The notes: a model not told the origin generated them from the sequence alone. DNA of 64,000 nt from Winogradskyella sp. MH6 (GCF_022810765.1 NZ_CP094494.1:3162001-3226000), one strand, 5' to 3'; shown: positions 28,164-37,700, counted from the first letter of the stretch. Numbers and translations: made by a program.

Positions 28164-28195
28164 CAATGTTACAACGTATTTTTTAAAAAAACAAG
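28164..28195 (-). promoter_or_regulatory. Probable aceB promoter
   Basis: On the minus strand CTTG (28195-28192), a 20-base spacer, and TAACATTG (28171-28164) approximate the Bacteroidetes TTTG / TAnnTTTG pair. The -33 end directly abuts the AGCGAACGTTCGCT palindrome. Confidence 0.4.
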
Positions 28196-28240
28196 CGAAC
28201 GTTCGCTATTTTTTATTTTTCGCTAAAAACATATATTCGC
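28194..28240. promoter_or_regulatory. Operator-like array: palindrome plus TTCGC repeats at 17-bp steps
   Basis: A perfect 14-bp palindrome AGCGAACGTTCGCT occupies 28194-28207. TTCGC recurs at 28202, 28219 and 28236, exactly 17 bp apart, leading into the regulator gene. The last copy reads TTCGCAAA, close to the TTTGCAAA core reported for the actinobacterial regulators RamB and PrpR. Placement in the divergent aceB/regulator gap suggests control of both genes. Confidence 0.6.
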
Positions 28241-28249
28241 AAATAGTAC

Positions 28250-28257
28250 TATATTTG
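28250..28257 (+). promoter_or_regulatory. Bacteroidetes -7 box of the short-chain fatty acyl regulator gene
   Basis: TATATTTG matches TAnnTTTG exactly and ends only 5 bases before the ATG at 28263, implying a very short or absent leader. Confidence 0.5.
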
Positions 28258-28262
28258 TAACT

Positions 28263-29738
28263 ATGGAACAAGATTATATCAAACTAATTTTTGGATTAAA
28301 ACTAAAGCAAATCCGCACAGATCGTGGGCTTTCATTATTTGGACTCTCTAAGCTTTCAGGATTATCAAAGTCTTATTTAAATGAGATTGAAAAAGGAAAA
28401 AAATATCCAAAACCAGATAAAATTGCTGCCTTATCTGAACATTTAGAAGTAAGTTATGACGAATTGGTATCCTTAAAACTAGATAAAAACCTAGCTCCAA
28501 TTGGTGAAATCTTACAATCTAAACTACTAAAGGAAATACCTTTAGAGCTATTCGGTATTCAAGAAAGTACACTTATAGATATTATATCTAATGCTCCTGT
28601 AAAAGTTACCGCTTTTATTAGCACCATTATTGAGATTGCTAAGAACTATAACTTTAGTAGAGAAAACTTTTTCTTGGCTTCGGTTCGATCTTTTCAAGAA
28701 GCCAACTATAATTATTTTGAAGATTTAGAACAACAGGTTCTTAAGTTTGCAAAAACTTACCATGTAGATCTTTCAAAAAAAATTACTTCAAAAGAATTAG
28801 AAGATATTTTAATAGAAGAGTTTGGCTACAACATCAACAACGACGAGTTAGAAGCACATAGCGAGTTAGACAACCTTAGATCTATATTTGTTCCAAAAAC
28901 AAAAACATTACTAATTACCAAAAGTATCGATGATGCACAGCGTGCTTTTATTTACGCAAAGGAATTAGCTTATAATTACTTAAATATAAAAGATCGTTTG
29001 TATACTTTTTCTTGGATTAAGTTTGACAATTTTGATGAAGTTTTAAATAATTTTTATGCTTCCTATTTTGCTGGAGCACTAATCATACCTAAAGAAAGTA
29101 TAGTTGAAAACCTAAAAATTCTGTTTGAACAACAGGAATTTAAAACCGAAGATTTTGAAGACTTATTACAAAAGTATAATGCGTCACCAGAAAGTATATA
29201 CCAAAGATTAACGAACATACTTCCAAAAGAATTTAAGTTGAAAAATTTGTTCTTTTTAAGATTCTCGCACAAAAAAGGAACGGACAACTTTTACCTTAAC
29301 AAAGAATTACATTTAGAAAAACAACAATCACCAAGAGCAAGAGAAACCAATGAACACTATTGTAGAAAATGGGCTTCTATTAAAGTATTACAAGCCATTA
29401 GTGCCAACAATACAGATCATGAATTCTCAATTCAAATTTCTGATTATGTCACCGAAAACAAGAAATATTTGGTACTGGCATCTGCAACCAAAGACCCTTT
29501 TAAGCAAAACCGATACCGCAGTATCTCTATTGGTATTCAGTTAAATGCTCAATTACAACGAAAAGTCAATTTTCTAAACCATAAAGACATAGAAACACCT
29601 CATGTTGGTGTTACTTGCGAGGGCTGTGGAGTAATTAACTGTAACGTTAGAAAATCACCACCAACCGTATTAGAATCCATAAACAAAGAGGCTAAAACAG
29701 CTGAGGTTGTACAAGAGATTACTAATAAATATAGCTAA
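28263..29738 (+). CDS. XRE-type short-chain fatty acyl regulator (RamB/PrpR-like)
   Basis: A 491-residue regulator. An XRE helix-turn-helix occupies about 9-68 (LKQIRTDRGLSLFGLSKLSG). The middle corresponds to the IrrE/ImmA-like region, but its expected HExxH is replaced (RAFIYAKELAYNY), so no peptidase activity is likely. The C-terminal ScfRs-type domain ends with CEGCGVINC (C452, C455, C460), the position where the related PrpR holds an iron-sulfur cluster. Actinobacterial RamB and PrpR control acetate, propionate and glyoxylate-shunt genes in response to acyl-CoA. Being divergent from aceB-aceA, this is its likely local regulator. Activator or repressor action cannot be told from sequence. 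Confidence 0.85.
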   Translation: MEQDYIKLIFGLKLKQIRTDRGLSLFGLSKLSGLSKSYLNEIEKGKKYPKPDKIAALSEHLEVSYDELVSLKLDKNLAPIGEILQSKLLKEIPLELFGIQESTLIDIISNAPVKVTAFISTIIEIAKNYNFSRENFFLASVRSFQEANYNYFEDLEQQVLKFAKTYHVDLSKKITSKELEDILIEEFGYNINNDELEAHSELDNLRSIFVPKTKTLLITKSIDDAQRAFIYAKELAYNYLNIKDRLYTFSWIKFDNFDEVLNNFYASYFAGALIIPKESIVENLKILFEQQEFKTEDFEDLLQKYNASPESIYQRLTNILPKEFKLKNLFFLRFSHKKGTDNFYLNKELHLEKQQSPRARETNEHYCRKWASIKVLQAISANNTDHEFSIQISDYVTENKKYLVLASATKDPFKQNRYRSISIGIQLNAQLQRKVNFLNHKDIETPHVGVTCEGCGVINCNVRKSPPTVLESINKEAKTAEVVQEITNKYS

Positions 29739-30388
29739 ATGATATTCGCAATTTCACTATAACTGATTTCCTCAAAACTAGTTATAATCTTGTTGGCCAA
29801 AGAGTAATCTTGATGTGATGAATGTGGACTTTTAAAACCCACACAATAAATACCAGCAGAATGTGCTGCTTTTATTCCGTTGGTTGAATCTTCAATTACC
29901 AAACACTCAGACTTACTAAAGCCTGTAGATTCGGCTGCTTTAATAAAAATTTCTGGATGTGGTTTTGATTTTTTTAAATCTGCTCCACTAAATTTTGCAC
30001 TGAAATACTGATTAAGGTCAAAGCGTTCAAAAATCTGTTTAATACCTAGCATTGAAGCCGAAGATGCTACAACCAACTTTACATCATTGCTATGATAATC
30101 CTGTATTCTATCTAACACACCATCAATAAGCTCTAAATCATCATTTTCAAAAAAGATTTTATAATGCTTACGCTTTAAACTTACTAATTCTTCTGGTGTT
30201 TCATTTAAATTGAAGTGATCTACCAATCGCTTACAAATATTAATTGTGGACTGCCCTGTAAAAGAAGCATACAAATCTTCATCTACGTTAATATTAACAT
30301 CATCAAACATTTGATGGTAGGCTTTTCGGTGCAATGGCTCTGTATCTACAATAACTCCATCCATATCAAACAGCACAGCTTTTAACAT
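29735..30388 (-). CDS. HAD-superfamily hydrolase, beta-phosphoglucomutase-like
   Basis: A 217-residue HAD phosphatase of subclass I. Motif I is FDMDGVIVDTEP (D8, D10), motif II VVASSAS, motif III KPHPEIF (lysine) and motif IV LVIEDSTNGIKAA. The helical cap after motif I resembles phosphoglycolate phosphatase / beta-phosphoglucomutase proteins. The substrate is unknown; in a glyoxylate-shunt setting a 2-phosphoglycolate phosphatase role would make sense but is speculative. It overlaps the convergent regulator gene by 4 bases. Confidence 0.85.
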   Translation of the reverse strand: MLKAVLFDMDGVIVDTEPLHRKAYHQMFDDVNINVDEDLYASFTGQSTINICKRLVDHFNLNETPEELVSLKRKHYKIFFENDDLELIDGVLDRIQDYHSNDVKLVVASSASMLGIKQIFERFDLNQYFSAKFSGADLKKSKPHPEIFIKAAESTGFSKSECLVIEDSTNGIKAAHSAGIYCVGFKSPHSSHQDYSLANKIITSFEEISYSEIANII

Positions 30389-30450
30389 AACAATTTAATT
30401 TTTTGCTAAGTTAGAAAAGAAGCCAAGAAAAGCACCATAGCAGAAAACAA

Positions 30451-30497
30451 AAATCCCAAATTCCATTGCACACATATTTTTCTGGAATCTGGGATTT
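30451..30497 (-). terminator. Hairpin terminator after acs
   Basis: AAATCCCAAATTCCA pairs with TGGAATCTGGGATTT (one mismatch, 17-base loop); T-rich sequence follows on the minus strand. It lies 22 bases past the acs stop. Confidence 0.8.
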
Positions 30498-30518
30498 GAA
30501 AATTAACTTTTAGTGTTG

Positions 30519-32426
30519 TTACAATACATTATCCATAATCTCTTGAACAACTTCTGGATTTAGCAATGTACTTGTATCACCAAGATTACTAGTATCATTA
30601 GACGCAATTTTTCTTAAGATACGTCGCATAATCTTGCCAGATCGTGTTTTAGGCAATCCTGTTGTAAACTGAATTTTATCCAACTTAGCAATAGGACCAA
30701 TACGATCTGTTATTAATTGATTAATTTCCTTTCTTACGTTTTCATGATTTCTACTTTCACCTGTATCTTTTAAGGTTATATAACCATAAAGTGCATTTCC
30801 TTTAACGTCGTGAGGGAAACCAACAATAGCAGATTCTGCTACTGCCTGATGCTCATTAATAGCATCCTCAATTGGTGCTGTACCTAAGTTATGGCCAGAC
30901 ACGATGATAACATCATCTACTCTTCCTGTAATTCTGTAATAACCTACTTCATCTCTAAGCGCACCATCACCTGTAAAATACATGTCTTCAAACGCAGAAA
31001 AATAAGTATCCTTATAACGTTGATGATTTCCCCAAATGGTTCTTGCCATAGATGGCCAAGGGAATTTTATACAAAGTCTACCATCAACTTGGTTGCCTTT
31101 TATTTCCTTGCCTTCTTCATTCATTAATGCAGGTTGAATTCCTATAAAAGGCAAAGTTGCATAGGTTGGTTTTGTTGGTGTTGAGAATGGAATTGGTGTA
31201 ATCATAATTCCACCTGTTTCGGTTTGCCACCATGTATCCACAATAGGGCTTTTCTTTTTACCAACATTATCATTGTACCAGTGCCAAGCTTCTTCATTAA
31301 TTGGCTCACCAACTGAACCTAGTACTTTTAATGATGATAGATCGTATTTATCAACCAGTTCAGTACCGTGTTTTGCTAACGCTCTAATTGCTGTTGGTGC
31401 GGTGTAAAATTGGTTTACTTTATGTTTTTCTACAATATCCCAAAAACGTCCAAAATCTGGATAACTTGGTACACCTTCAAACATTACGGTTGTTGCACCA
31501 TTACATAATGGTCCGTAAACAATGTAGCTGTGTCCCGTAATCCAACCTATATCAGCCGTACACCAATACACATCATCTTCGCGATATTGAAACACATTTT
31601 TGAACGTGTAAGCAGAATACACCATATATCCTCCAGTGGTATGCAACATACCTTTTGGCATACCTGTAGAACCTGATGTATACAGAATGAACAATGGATC
31701 TTCAGCATCCATAACAGTTGCTGTTAAATCGTTATATGCTTCATCTAGCAATGGTTGTAACCACTCATCGCGTCCTTCTTTCATATTTATTTCTGAATTG
31801 ATGCGCTTAGCCACCAAAACACTTTCTACTCCTGGACAATCTTCTAAAGCTTCATCTACAATACCTTTTAAATCTATAGTTTTTGAACCTCTGTACGATC
31901 CATCTGATGTTATCACCATTTTTGCATCACAGTCATTTATACGTGTTGATAATGCTGTAGCTGAAAATCCTGCAAAAACAACCGAGTGTACTGCTCCAAT
32001 ACGAGCACATGCCAATACAGAAATTGCTAATTCTGGTATCATTGGTAAATAAATACATACACGATCCCCTTTTTTTATACCCTTGTCTAATAATACATTA
32101 GCAAACTTACAGACGCGTTCGTGTAATTGCTTGTAAGTAATGTGTTCTGCCGGCTCATTAGGATCATTGGGCTCAAACAAAATTGCTGTTTTATCTCCCC
32201 TTGTATGCAAATGTCTATCGATACAGTTTTCTGTAATATTCAACTTTGCACCTTCAAACCATTTTATTTCTGGTTTTTTAAAATCCCAACTCAATACATT
32301 GTCCCATTTTTTTCGCCACACAAAGTGCTCTTCAGCGATTTCTTCCCAAAAGGCCTCTGGATTTCTTACAGACTTTCTATAAACTTGAAAATACTCTTCA
32401 AAGTGTTTAATATGATAATTACTCAT
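30519..32426 (-). CDS. acs: Acetyl-CoA synthetase
   Basis: A 635-residue AMP-forming synthetase that converts acetate, ATP and CoA to acetyl-CoA. Motifs are YTSGSTGMPKGMLH (P-loop), WWQTETGGIMI (with the acetate-pocket tryptophan region), YFTGDGALRD, ITGRVDDVIIVSGH and PKTRSGKIMRR, whose lysine is catalytic and in other bacteria is acetylated to switch the enzyme off. It is 6 bases behind the propionyl-CoA-synthetase-like gene, at the end of a run starting with a small membrane protein and a sensor kinase. Relatives in Vibrio and Pseudomonas are controlled by exactly such a transporter-fused kinase (CrbS/CrbR). Confidence 0.95.
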   Translation of the reverse strand: MSNYHIKHFEEYFQVYRKSVRNPEAFWEEIAEEHFVWRKKWDNVLSWDFKKPEIKWFEGAKLNITENCIDRHLHTRGDKTAILFEPNDPNEPAEHITYKQLHERVCKFANVLLDKGIKKGDRVCIYLPMIPELAISVLACARIGAVHSVVFAGFSATALSTRINDCDAKMVITSDGSYRGSKTIDLKGIVDEALEDCPGVESVLVAKRINSEINMKEGRDEWLQPLLDEAYNDLTATVMDAEDPLFILYTSGSTGMPKGMLHTTGGYMVYSAYTFKNVFQYREDDVYWCTADIGWITGHSYIVYGPLCNGATTVMFEGVPSYPDFGRFWDIVEKHKVNQFYTAPTAIRALAKHGTELVDKYDLSSLKVLGSVGEPINEEAWHWYNDNVGKKKSPIVDTWWQTETGGIMITPIPFSTPTKPTYATLPFIGIQPALMNEEGKEIKGNQVDGRLCIKFPWPSMARTIWGNHQRYKDTYFSAFEDMYFTGDGALRDEVGYYRITGRVDDVIIVSGHNLGTAPIEDAINEHQAVAESAIVGFPHDVKGNALYGYITLKDTGESRNHENVRKEINQLITDRIGPIAKLDKIQFTTGLPKTRSGKIMRRILRKIASNDTSNLGDTSTLLNPEVVQEIMDNVL

Positions 32427-32432
32427 AATTGA

Positions 32433-34334
32433 TTATATATTTTTATGTATTCCTATTTGATTTTTTTTATAAACTGATTCTATTTCTGAAATTATTGCAA
32501 CATCATCTATAGTTGATGGCACATTGTACTCTAAATCGTCTGAAATATGTCTCAACAATTTACGAAGAATTTTCCCAGATCTTGTTTTTGGCAAACGCTT
32601 TACCACAAAGACATCTTTAAATGCAGCTACCGCACCTATTTCGTGGCGAACATCTTGAATGATTTCTTTTGAAATATCGCTTTCATCAGCATGCTCTCCA
32701 GACTTTAAAACGATAAGTCCTAAAGGTTTTTGCCCTTTAATATCGCAATGCACTCCAAAAACAGCACATTCTGCCACCGATTTGTGAGATGCTACAATCT
32801 CTTCCATTTCTGCTGTAGACAAACGATGGCCTGCGACATTAATAATGTCATCTACACGACCTGTAATAAAGACATAACCATCTTCATCTTTATAGCCTCC
32901 ATCACCCGAAAAATAATAACCTGGAAACTTACTAAGATAACCGTTTTTAAATCGCTCTGGATTTCCCCAAAGATTTAAGAGTGTTCCCGGAGGTAATGGG
33001 AGTTTTACTGCTACATAGCCTTCTACTCCTGCCGCTACTTCTTTTCCTTCCTCATTTAATACCTGAATATCATAACCACAAACTGGTAATGACGCTGAGC
33101 CTGGTTTTACTTCCATGAGCTCTACTCCTGCCATATTAGCCAACATTGGCCAACCACTTTCGGTCTGCCACCAATGATCAATTACCGGAACATGCAAGTG
33201 TTGCTCTGTCCAACGTAAAGTTGCGACGTCACAACGTTCTCCTGCGAGGAATTGAAATTTAAGAGAACTTAAATCGTATTTTTTAATAAAATCTCCATTA
33301 GGATCTTCTTTTTTTATGGCTCTAATTGCTGTAGGCGCTGTAAACATTACTTTTACCTTATGCTCACTAATGACGCGCCAAAACGTTGAAGCATCTGGTG
33401 TTTTAATTGGTTTTCCTTCAAATAAAATAGTGGTATTTCTATTAAGCAAAGGCCCATAAACAATATAACTATGGCCAACTACCCAACCCACATCACTTGC
33501 AGCCCAGTACACATCTCCTTCTTCGACACCATAAATATACTTCATTGAGAATTTAAGCGCAGTCGCATAACCACCTGTATCTCTGATAATCCCTTTTGGT
33601 TTTCCTGTTGTTCCAGAAGTATAGAGTATATATGATGGATGATTAGATTCTACCTCCACTGGCTCTATTACTTCTGATTTTGAAACTAATTTAGTATAGT
33701 CTACATCTCTTTCGTGATATGGAATTTCAACACCTAATTCCCTATCAAAAACAACAACATGGTCTGGTTTGTGTTCTGCCAGAGAAATAGCTTCATCTAC
33801 AAATGGTTTGTACGGAATAATACGTTTTATCTCTACTCCATTTGATGCTGTAATGATAGCTTTTGGTTTACAATCGTCTATTCGTATTGCTAATTCGTGA
33901 GGTGCAAAACCACCAAAAACTACGGAATGAATTACTCCCAAACGCGCACATGCCAACATAGCAAATAAGGCTTGTGGAATCATTGGCATATATATAACAC
34001 AGGTATCTCCTTTTTGCAAACCTAGTGATTGCAAACCACCTGCCAATTTAGAGACTTCTTTGTGCAGTTCGTTAAAAGTTATGTGCTGTTTTCTGTCGGT
34101 TACAGGCGAATCATATATGATAGCATTTTGATCTCCAAAACCATCCTTTATATGCTTATCTATACACAAGTAGCTTAGATTGAGCGTTCCATCTTGAAAC
34201 CATTGTGGATAACTATATTCATCAGCACCCAAAATATCAGTTGGCTGCTTATACCACTCTAGTTGTTCTGCCTGTTTTTTCCAGAAGGATTTAGGGTGAT
34301 TTATACTTTCTTTATATATCTCTTGATAGTTCAT
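32433..34334 (-). CDS. prpE: Propionyl-CoA synthetase-like acyl-CoA synthetase
   Basis: A 633-residue AMP-forming synthetase paralogous to the next gene, acs. It shows YTSGTTGKPKGIIRD, SDVGWVVGHSYIVYGPLL, WWQTESGWPML, YFSGDGGYKDEDGYVFITGR and PKTRSGKILRK. The GWP sequence after WWQTES and the VGWVVGHSYIVYGPL block are typical of PrpE rather than Acs, so propionate or another short acid is the likely substrate. Four bases separate it from the upstream small membrane protein. Together with acs it gives two ways to activate short-chain acids. Confidence 0.85.
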   Translation of the reverse strand: MNYQEIYKESINHPKSFWKKQAEQLEWYKQPTDILGADEYSYPQWFQDGTLNLSYLCIDKHIKDGFGDQNAIIYDSPVTDRKQHITFNELHKEVSKLAGGLQSLGLQKGDTCVIYMPMIPQALFAMLACARLGVIHSVVFGGFAPHELAIRIDDCKPKAIITASNGVEIKRIIPYKPFVDEAISLAEHKPDHVVVFDRELGVEIPYHERDVDYTKLVSKSEVIEPVEVESNHPSYILYTSGTTGKPKGIIRDTGGYATALKFSMKYIYGVEEGDVYWAASDVGWVVGHSYIVYGPLLNRNTTILFEGKPIKTPDASTFWRVISEHKVKVMFTAPTAIRAIKKEDPNGDFIKKYDLSSLKFQFLAGERCDVATLRWTEQHLHVPVIDHWWQTESGWPMLANMAGVELMEVKPGSASLPVCGYDIQVLNEEGKEVAAGVEGYVAVKLPLPPGTLLNLWGNPERFKNGYLSKFPGYYFSGDGGYKDEDGYVFITGRVDDIINVAGHRLSTAEMEEIVASHKSVAECAVFGVHCDIKGQKPLGLIVLKSGEHADESDISKEIIQDVRHEIGAVAAFKDVFVVKRLPKTRSGKILRKLLRHISDDLEYNVPSTIDDVAIISEIESVYKKNQIGIHKNI

Positions 34335-34337
34335 GGC

Positions 34338-34559
34338 TTAGCTTTTTTTAGAATTAAACAAACCAAACCAACCAGGATTTAATACTTTCAACTTTATTAA
34401 AGCCCATATAATCACAACAAAACAGACACCCATTATTATTGACTCAAATACACCTGTTGCTGTCTCACTTTCTAATTTAAAACGGAGATATAATGTTACT
34501 ATAACGTAAATACTGATAATAATATCAGACGTTAAAGCATTGATACGTAGACGTTTCAT
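34338..34559 (-). CDS. Small two-helix membrane protein
   Basis: A 73-residue protein with two hydrophobic segments (about residues 12-27 and 40-56) and a short basic tail. I do not recognise a family. It sits 3 bases before prpE and 67 bases after the response-regulator gene, all co-directional, and so is probably in the acid-activation operon. Small membrane proteins often accompany transporter-type genes here, but its role is unknown. Confidence 0.6.
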   Translation of the reverse strand: MKRLRINALTSDIIISIYVIVTLYLRFKLESETATGVFESIIMGVCFVVIIWALIKLKVLNPGWFGLFNSKKS

Positions 34560-34626
34560 TTTGTTTTACTTTTATTAAACTTAGTTTCTTTTGCACACAA
34601 AACCAATGTTTAATAAAGTGAAACCG

Positions 34627-34989
34627 CTAAGCTATGAGCTCATTAATTTCTGAAACTATTTTTTTTACTGAAAAGGGCTTTGTTAAATATTTATCTGCTC
34701 CAAGTTTTAAGCCTTTTTCAATATCTGAAGCTTTATTTTTTGCAGTTAAAAACACTACTTTGGTATCTTTTAACTGGTCATTTTCTTTAATTAACTTAAG
34801 TGTTTGATATCCATCTACTTTTGGCATCATAACATCTAACATAATAACATCTGGAATTACACTTTGTAAGATTTCTAAAGCTTCGCTTCCATCTCTTGCT
34901 ATATACACTTCAAAATCGTGTTTTTTAAAAGTGTATTCTAATGTCATTACAATATTTGGTTCGTCATCGACGATAACAATTTTCTTCAT
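34627..34989 (-). CDS. Single-domain response regulator (CheY-like)
   Basis: A 120-residue receiver domain and nothing more. Phospho-acceptor D52 lies in PDVIMLDVMMPKVDGY, the acidic pair in VDDEPN, and K102 near LTKPF. It lies 20 bases after the transporter-fused histidine kinase and is its obvious partner. In CrbS/CrbR of gammaproteobacteria the partner carries a LuxR-type DNA-binding domain; here there is no output domain, so signalling must go through a further protein or by protein-protein contact. Confidence 0.9.
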   Translation of the reverse strand: MKKIVIVDDEPNIVMTLEYTFKKHDFEVYIARDGSEALEILQSVIPDVIMLDVMMPKVDGYQTLKLIKENDQLKDTKVVFLTAKNKASDIEKGLKLGADKYLTKPFSVKKIVSEINELIA

Positions 34990-35009
34990 TCTTCGAACAC
35001 GTTGACAAT

Positions 35010-37700
35010 TTACTTAAAAGGTAGCTTAAAACCAAAGGTTGCACCACTTTTTTGATTGTTTTTTGCCCAGATTTTTCCATTGTGGTTTTCTACTATTTGT
35101 TTGCAAATTGCTAAACCTAAACCACTTCCTTCTGGTTTTTGGATATTTTGATTTTTTGATTGATAAAATTTATTAAAAATATATGGTAAATCTTGCTCTG
35201 GCACACCTTTACCATTATCCTTTATACTTACCTCCAAATATCCTAAATCAAATTTATAATCTACTATAATCTCACCTTTTTTAACATCACAAAATTTTAT
35301 GGCATTAGAAATAAGATTCGTTAATACCTGTACAATACGATCTTCATCGTATTCCGCATTAAGATCACTTTTATTTGAACAAACTATTTTTACCTGCTTC
35401 TTATCTGCTATATGTTTTAGACTATCAATGGTTTTTTGAATTGTATTTCTAATATTGTACTTATTGATATTAAGCTGTGTACGTCCTTTAGAGAGTTTTT
35501 CAAAATCTAAAATATTATGTATCAGTCTTGATAATCTATCGCTATCCTGAAGCATATTTTTTAGAAATTGTGTTTTTATTTCTGAAGGCATATCATCGTC
35601 ATCATCCATTAATAATTCCGTTGTTGCTCTTATACCTGTAATAGGTGTTTTTAACTCGTGCGCAACTGTATCTAGAAATTCATCTTTCTGCTTGTCTTTT
35701 TCAATAAGTTCTTCATTAGCATCCTTAAGTTGATTAGTAAGCTTTGTGAGTTCGTTAGATTTTTCTCTGAGTAATTTATTTCTGGCTATGGTTTCTTTAG
35801 ATTCTTCGAGAATCTTAAGTACTTCTACCAAACTTACTTCATCTTCTTTTACCACACTTGATATCAATATTTTAGCCGAAGCGCTACCTATACTTCCTGT
35901 CAACAATTTTTCAGAAAAGTTAATCAACCTTGCATCTGCCATTTGTGTGTCTAATGGTAAATCATATTTTCTAAAGAAAAGATTTAACGCACGCTCTGTT
36001 CTATCATCTCCTAAAAACTTAACCAAAACCTTCTTGATATCTGCAACGTAAGCCTCTCCTTTCCAAACTAATGCTCCGTCTTGCAAATCTGTATAGTTTT
36101 TGCTGTCCACAAACATCTCTGCATAGTTACGCTCTCTGTAATTCCCTTTTTTAATCACAGAAAATGTCATGTAACAAAAGATATTTACCAACATACTCCA
36201 GAAAAACGCATGTGCTGGCGGACTTAAGAAATCTATACCAAACAAAGCATGAGGTTTTAAAACCTCAATACCAGCTAAACCATATTGCACCAAATCATCT
36301 GAACCATTTAAGGCATGCAGAGAAAAAGGTAAGATTAATGTATAAAATACCACTGCAATACCTGCGACTATTCCAATTATGGTTGCGTTTGATGAACCTC
36401 TATTCCAAAACAAGCCAATAAAAAAAGATGGAGCCAGTTGAGATATTATTACAAACGCCATTAAACCAATAGAATACAATGATAATTCAAAAGAAAAATT
36501 AACATAAAATGCATAGGCACTAATAATGATTAAGAAAATTGAAATACGTCTGATGTTTTTAATGTATTTAGCATTTCGTTCAGGATGACTTTTTATGAAA
36601 TAATCTAAAAAGCCATAAGGTATTACCAGGTTGTTACTCACCATTGTAGATAATGCTAATGTCGCCACAACAACCATTGAAATTACTGCCGAAAAACCTC
36701 CTAAAAACACCAAAACTGCTATAAAATTATTACCGTTTTGTAATGGCAATAGCAATGCATAATACTCCGCTTGACCTGTATTACCTATCGTTAAATTGCC
36801 CGCCCAAGCAACAAAAATTACAAAAACATTAAAGAAGAGAAGATATAATGGAAACATCCAAATAGCATTTTTTAAATGCTTTTCTCTCACATTTTCAACC
36901 ACAGAAACTTGAAATTGTCTCGGCAATAAAAATATAGCCATAAAAGACAACATAATAGTATACAACCAATTGAAACCACCTTCAAAACCATTGATTGTTG
37001 TTAACGATTCAAAATTATCGGCTGTAGACATTTTAGCATAAATATCTTCTGTACCATCAAACAAAATGTAGGTTACATATACACCAACAAACAAAAAGAA
37101 AACCAGTTTTAGAATAGATTCAAAAGCCACAGACACCACTATACCTTTATGCTTTTCTGAAGCATCTGTTGTTTGTGTTCCGAAAAAAGTTGCAAAAACC
37201 GCTAATAGTAAAGCAATATAAAAGGTTGAGTCGTCATAAACAGACGTTGACACATAACTCGTATCATCTGATAAAATTTGAAATGTTTCTGAAACAGCCT
37301 TAAGTTGCAGTGAAATATAAGGCACAATTGCCAATAGACATACTATTGTTACCAACGCACCTAAAAATCTATGATTACCATAACGTAGCGAAATAAAATC
37401 TGCAATAGAACTAATCTTATGCTGCTTAGATATCCTTACAATTTTTCGCATTAAGACTATCCAGAGTGGTGCTGCAATCACAGGCCCTAAATAAATTGGC
37501 AAAAAGTCTACACCTGAATTGGCTGCAATACCTATACTACCATAGTAGGTCCATGCTGTACAATATACTGCTAAAGACAAGGTATAAACCACAGAATTAT
37601 TTACCCATTTGCTCTTAGAATTTTTCTCTGCTATATACGCAATGAAAAACAAAGCCGCCAAATAGGTTACTATTATAAAAAATAAAACGTAGTTACTCAT
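35010..37700 (-). CDS. Sodium:solute-symporter-domain histidine kinase (CbrA/CrbS-like)
   Basis: An 896-residue membrane sensor. About 13 transmembrane helices of an SLC5/SSS transporter fold fill residues 1-510 (VYTLSLAVYCTAWTYYGSIG, IADFISLRYGNHR). A linker of the STAC type lies around 540-640, then a coiled coil, then HisKA with H681 in DTVAHELKTPITG, and a HATPase with NLISNAIKF, DNGKGVP and GSGLGLAI. Such proteins couple sensing, or transport, of a metabolite to phosphorylation; CrbS controls acs and acetate use, CbrA carbon/nitrogen balance. Overlapping by 8 bases with a small membrane protein upstream and followed by a lone receiver. Given the neighbours, acetate or a similar acid is the likely signal. 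Confidence 0.9.
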   Translation of the reverse strand: MSNYVLFFIIVTYLAALFFIAYIAEKNSKSKWVNNSVVYTLSLAVYCTAWTYYGSIGIAANSGVDFLPIYLGPVIAAPLWIVLMRKIVRISKQHKISSIADFISLRYGNHRFLGALVTIVCLLAIVPYISLQLKAVSETFQILSDDTSYVSTSVYDDSTFYIALLLAVFATFFGTQTTDASEKHKGIVVSVAFESILKLVFFLFVGVYVTYILFDGTEDIYAKMSTADNFESLTTINGFEGGFNWLYTIMLSFMAIFLLPRQFQVSVVENVREKHLKNAIWMFPLYLLFFNVFVIFVAWAGNLTIGNTGQAEYYALLLPLQNGNNFIAVLVFLGGFSAVISMVVVATLALSTMVSNNLVIPYGFLDYFIKSHPERNAKYIKNIRRISIFLIIISAYAFYVNFSFELSLYSIGLMAFVIISQLAPSFFIGLFWNRGSSNATIIGIVAGIAVVFYTLILPFSLHALNGSDDLVQYGLAGIEVLKPHALFGIDFLSPPAHAFFWSMLVNIFCYMTFSVIKKGNYRERNYAEMFVDSKNYTDLQDGALVWKGEAYVADIKKVLVKFLGDDRTERALNLFFRKYDLPLDTQMADARLINFSEKLLTGSIGSASAKILISSVVKEDEVSLVEVLKILEESKETIARNKLLREKSNELTKLTNQLKDANEELIEKDKQKDEFLDTVAHELKTPITGIRATTELLMDDDDDMPSEIKTQFLKNMLQDSDRLSRLIHNILDFEKLSKGRTQLNINKYNIRNTIQKTIDSLKHIADKKQVKIVCSNKSDLNAEYDEDRIVQVLTNLISNAIKFCDVKKGEIIVDYKFDLGYLEVSIKDNGKGVPEQDLPYIFNKFYQSKNQNIQKPEGSGLGLAICKQIVENHNGKIWAKNNQKSGATFGFKLPFK

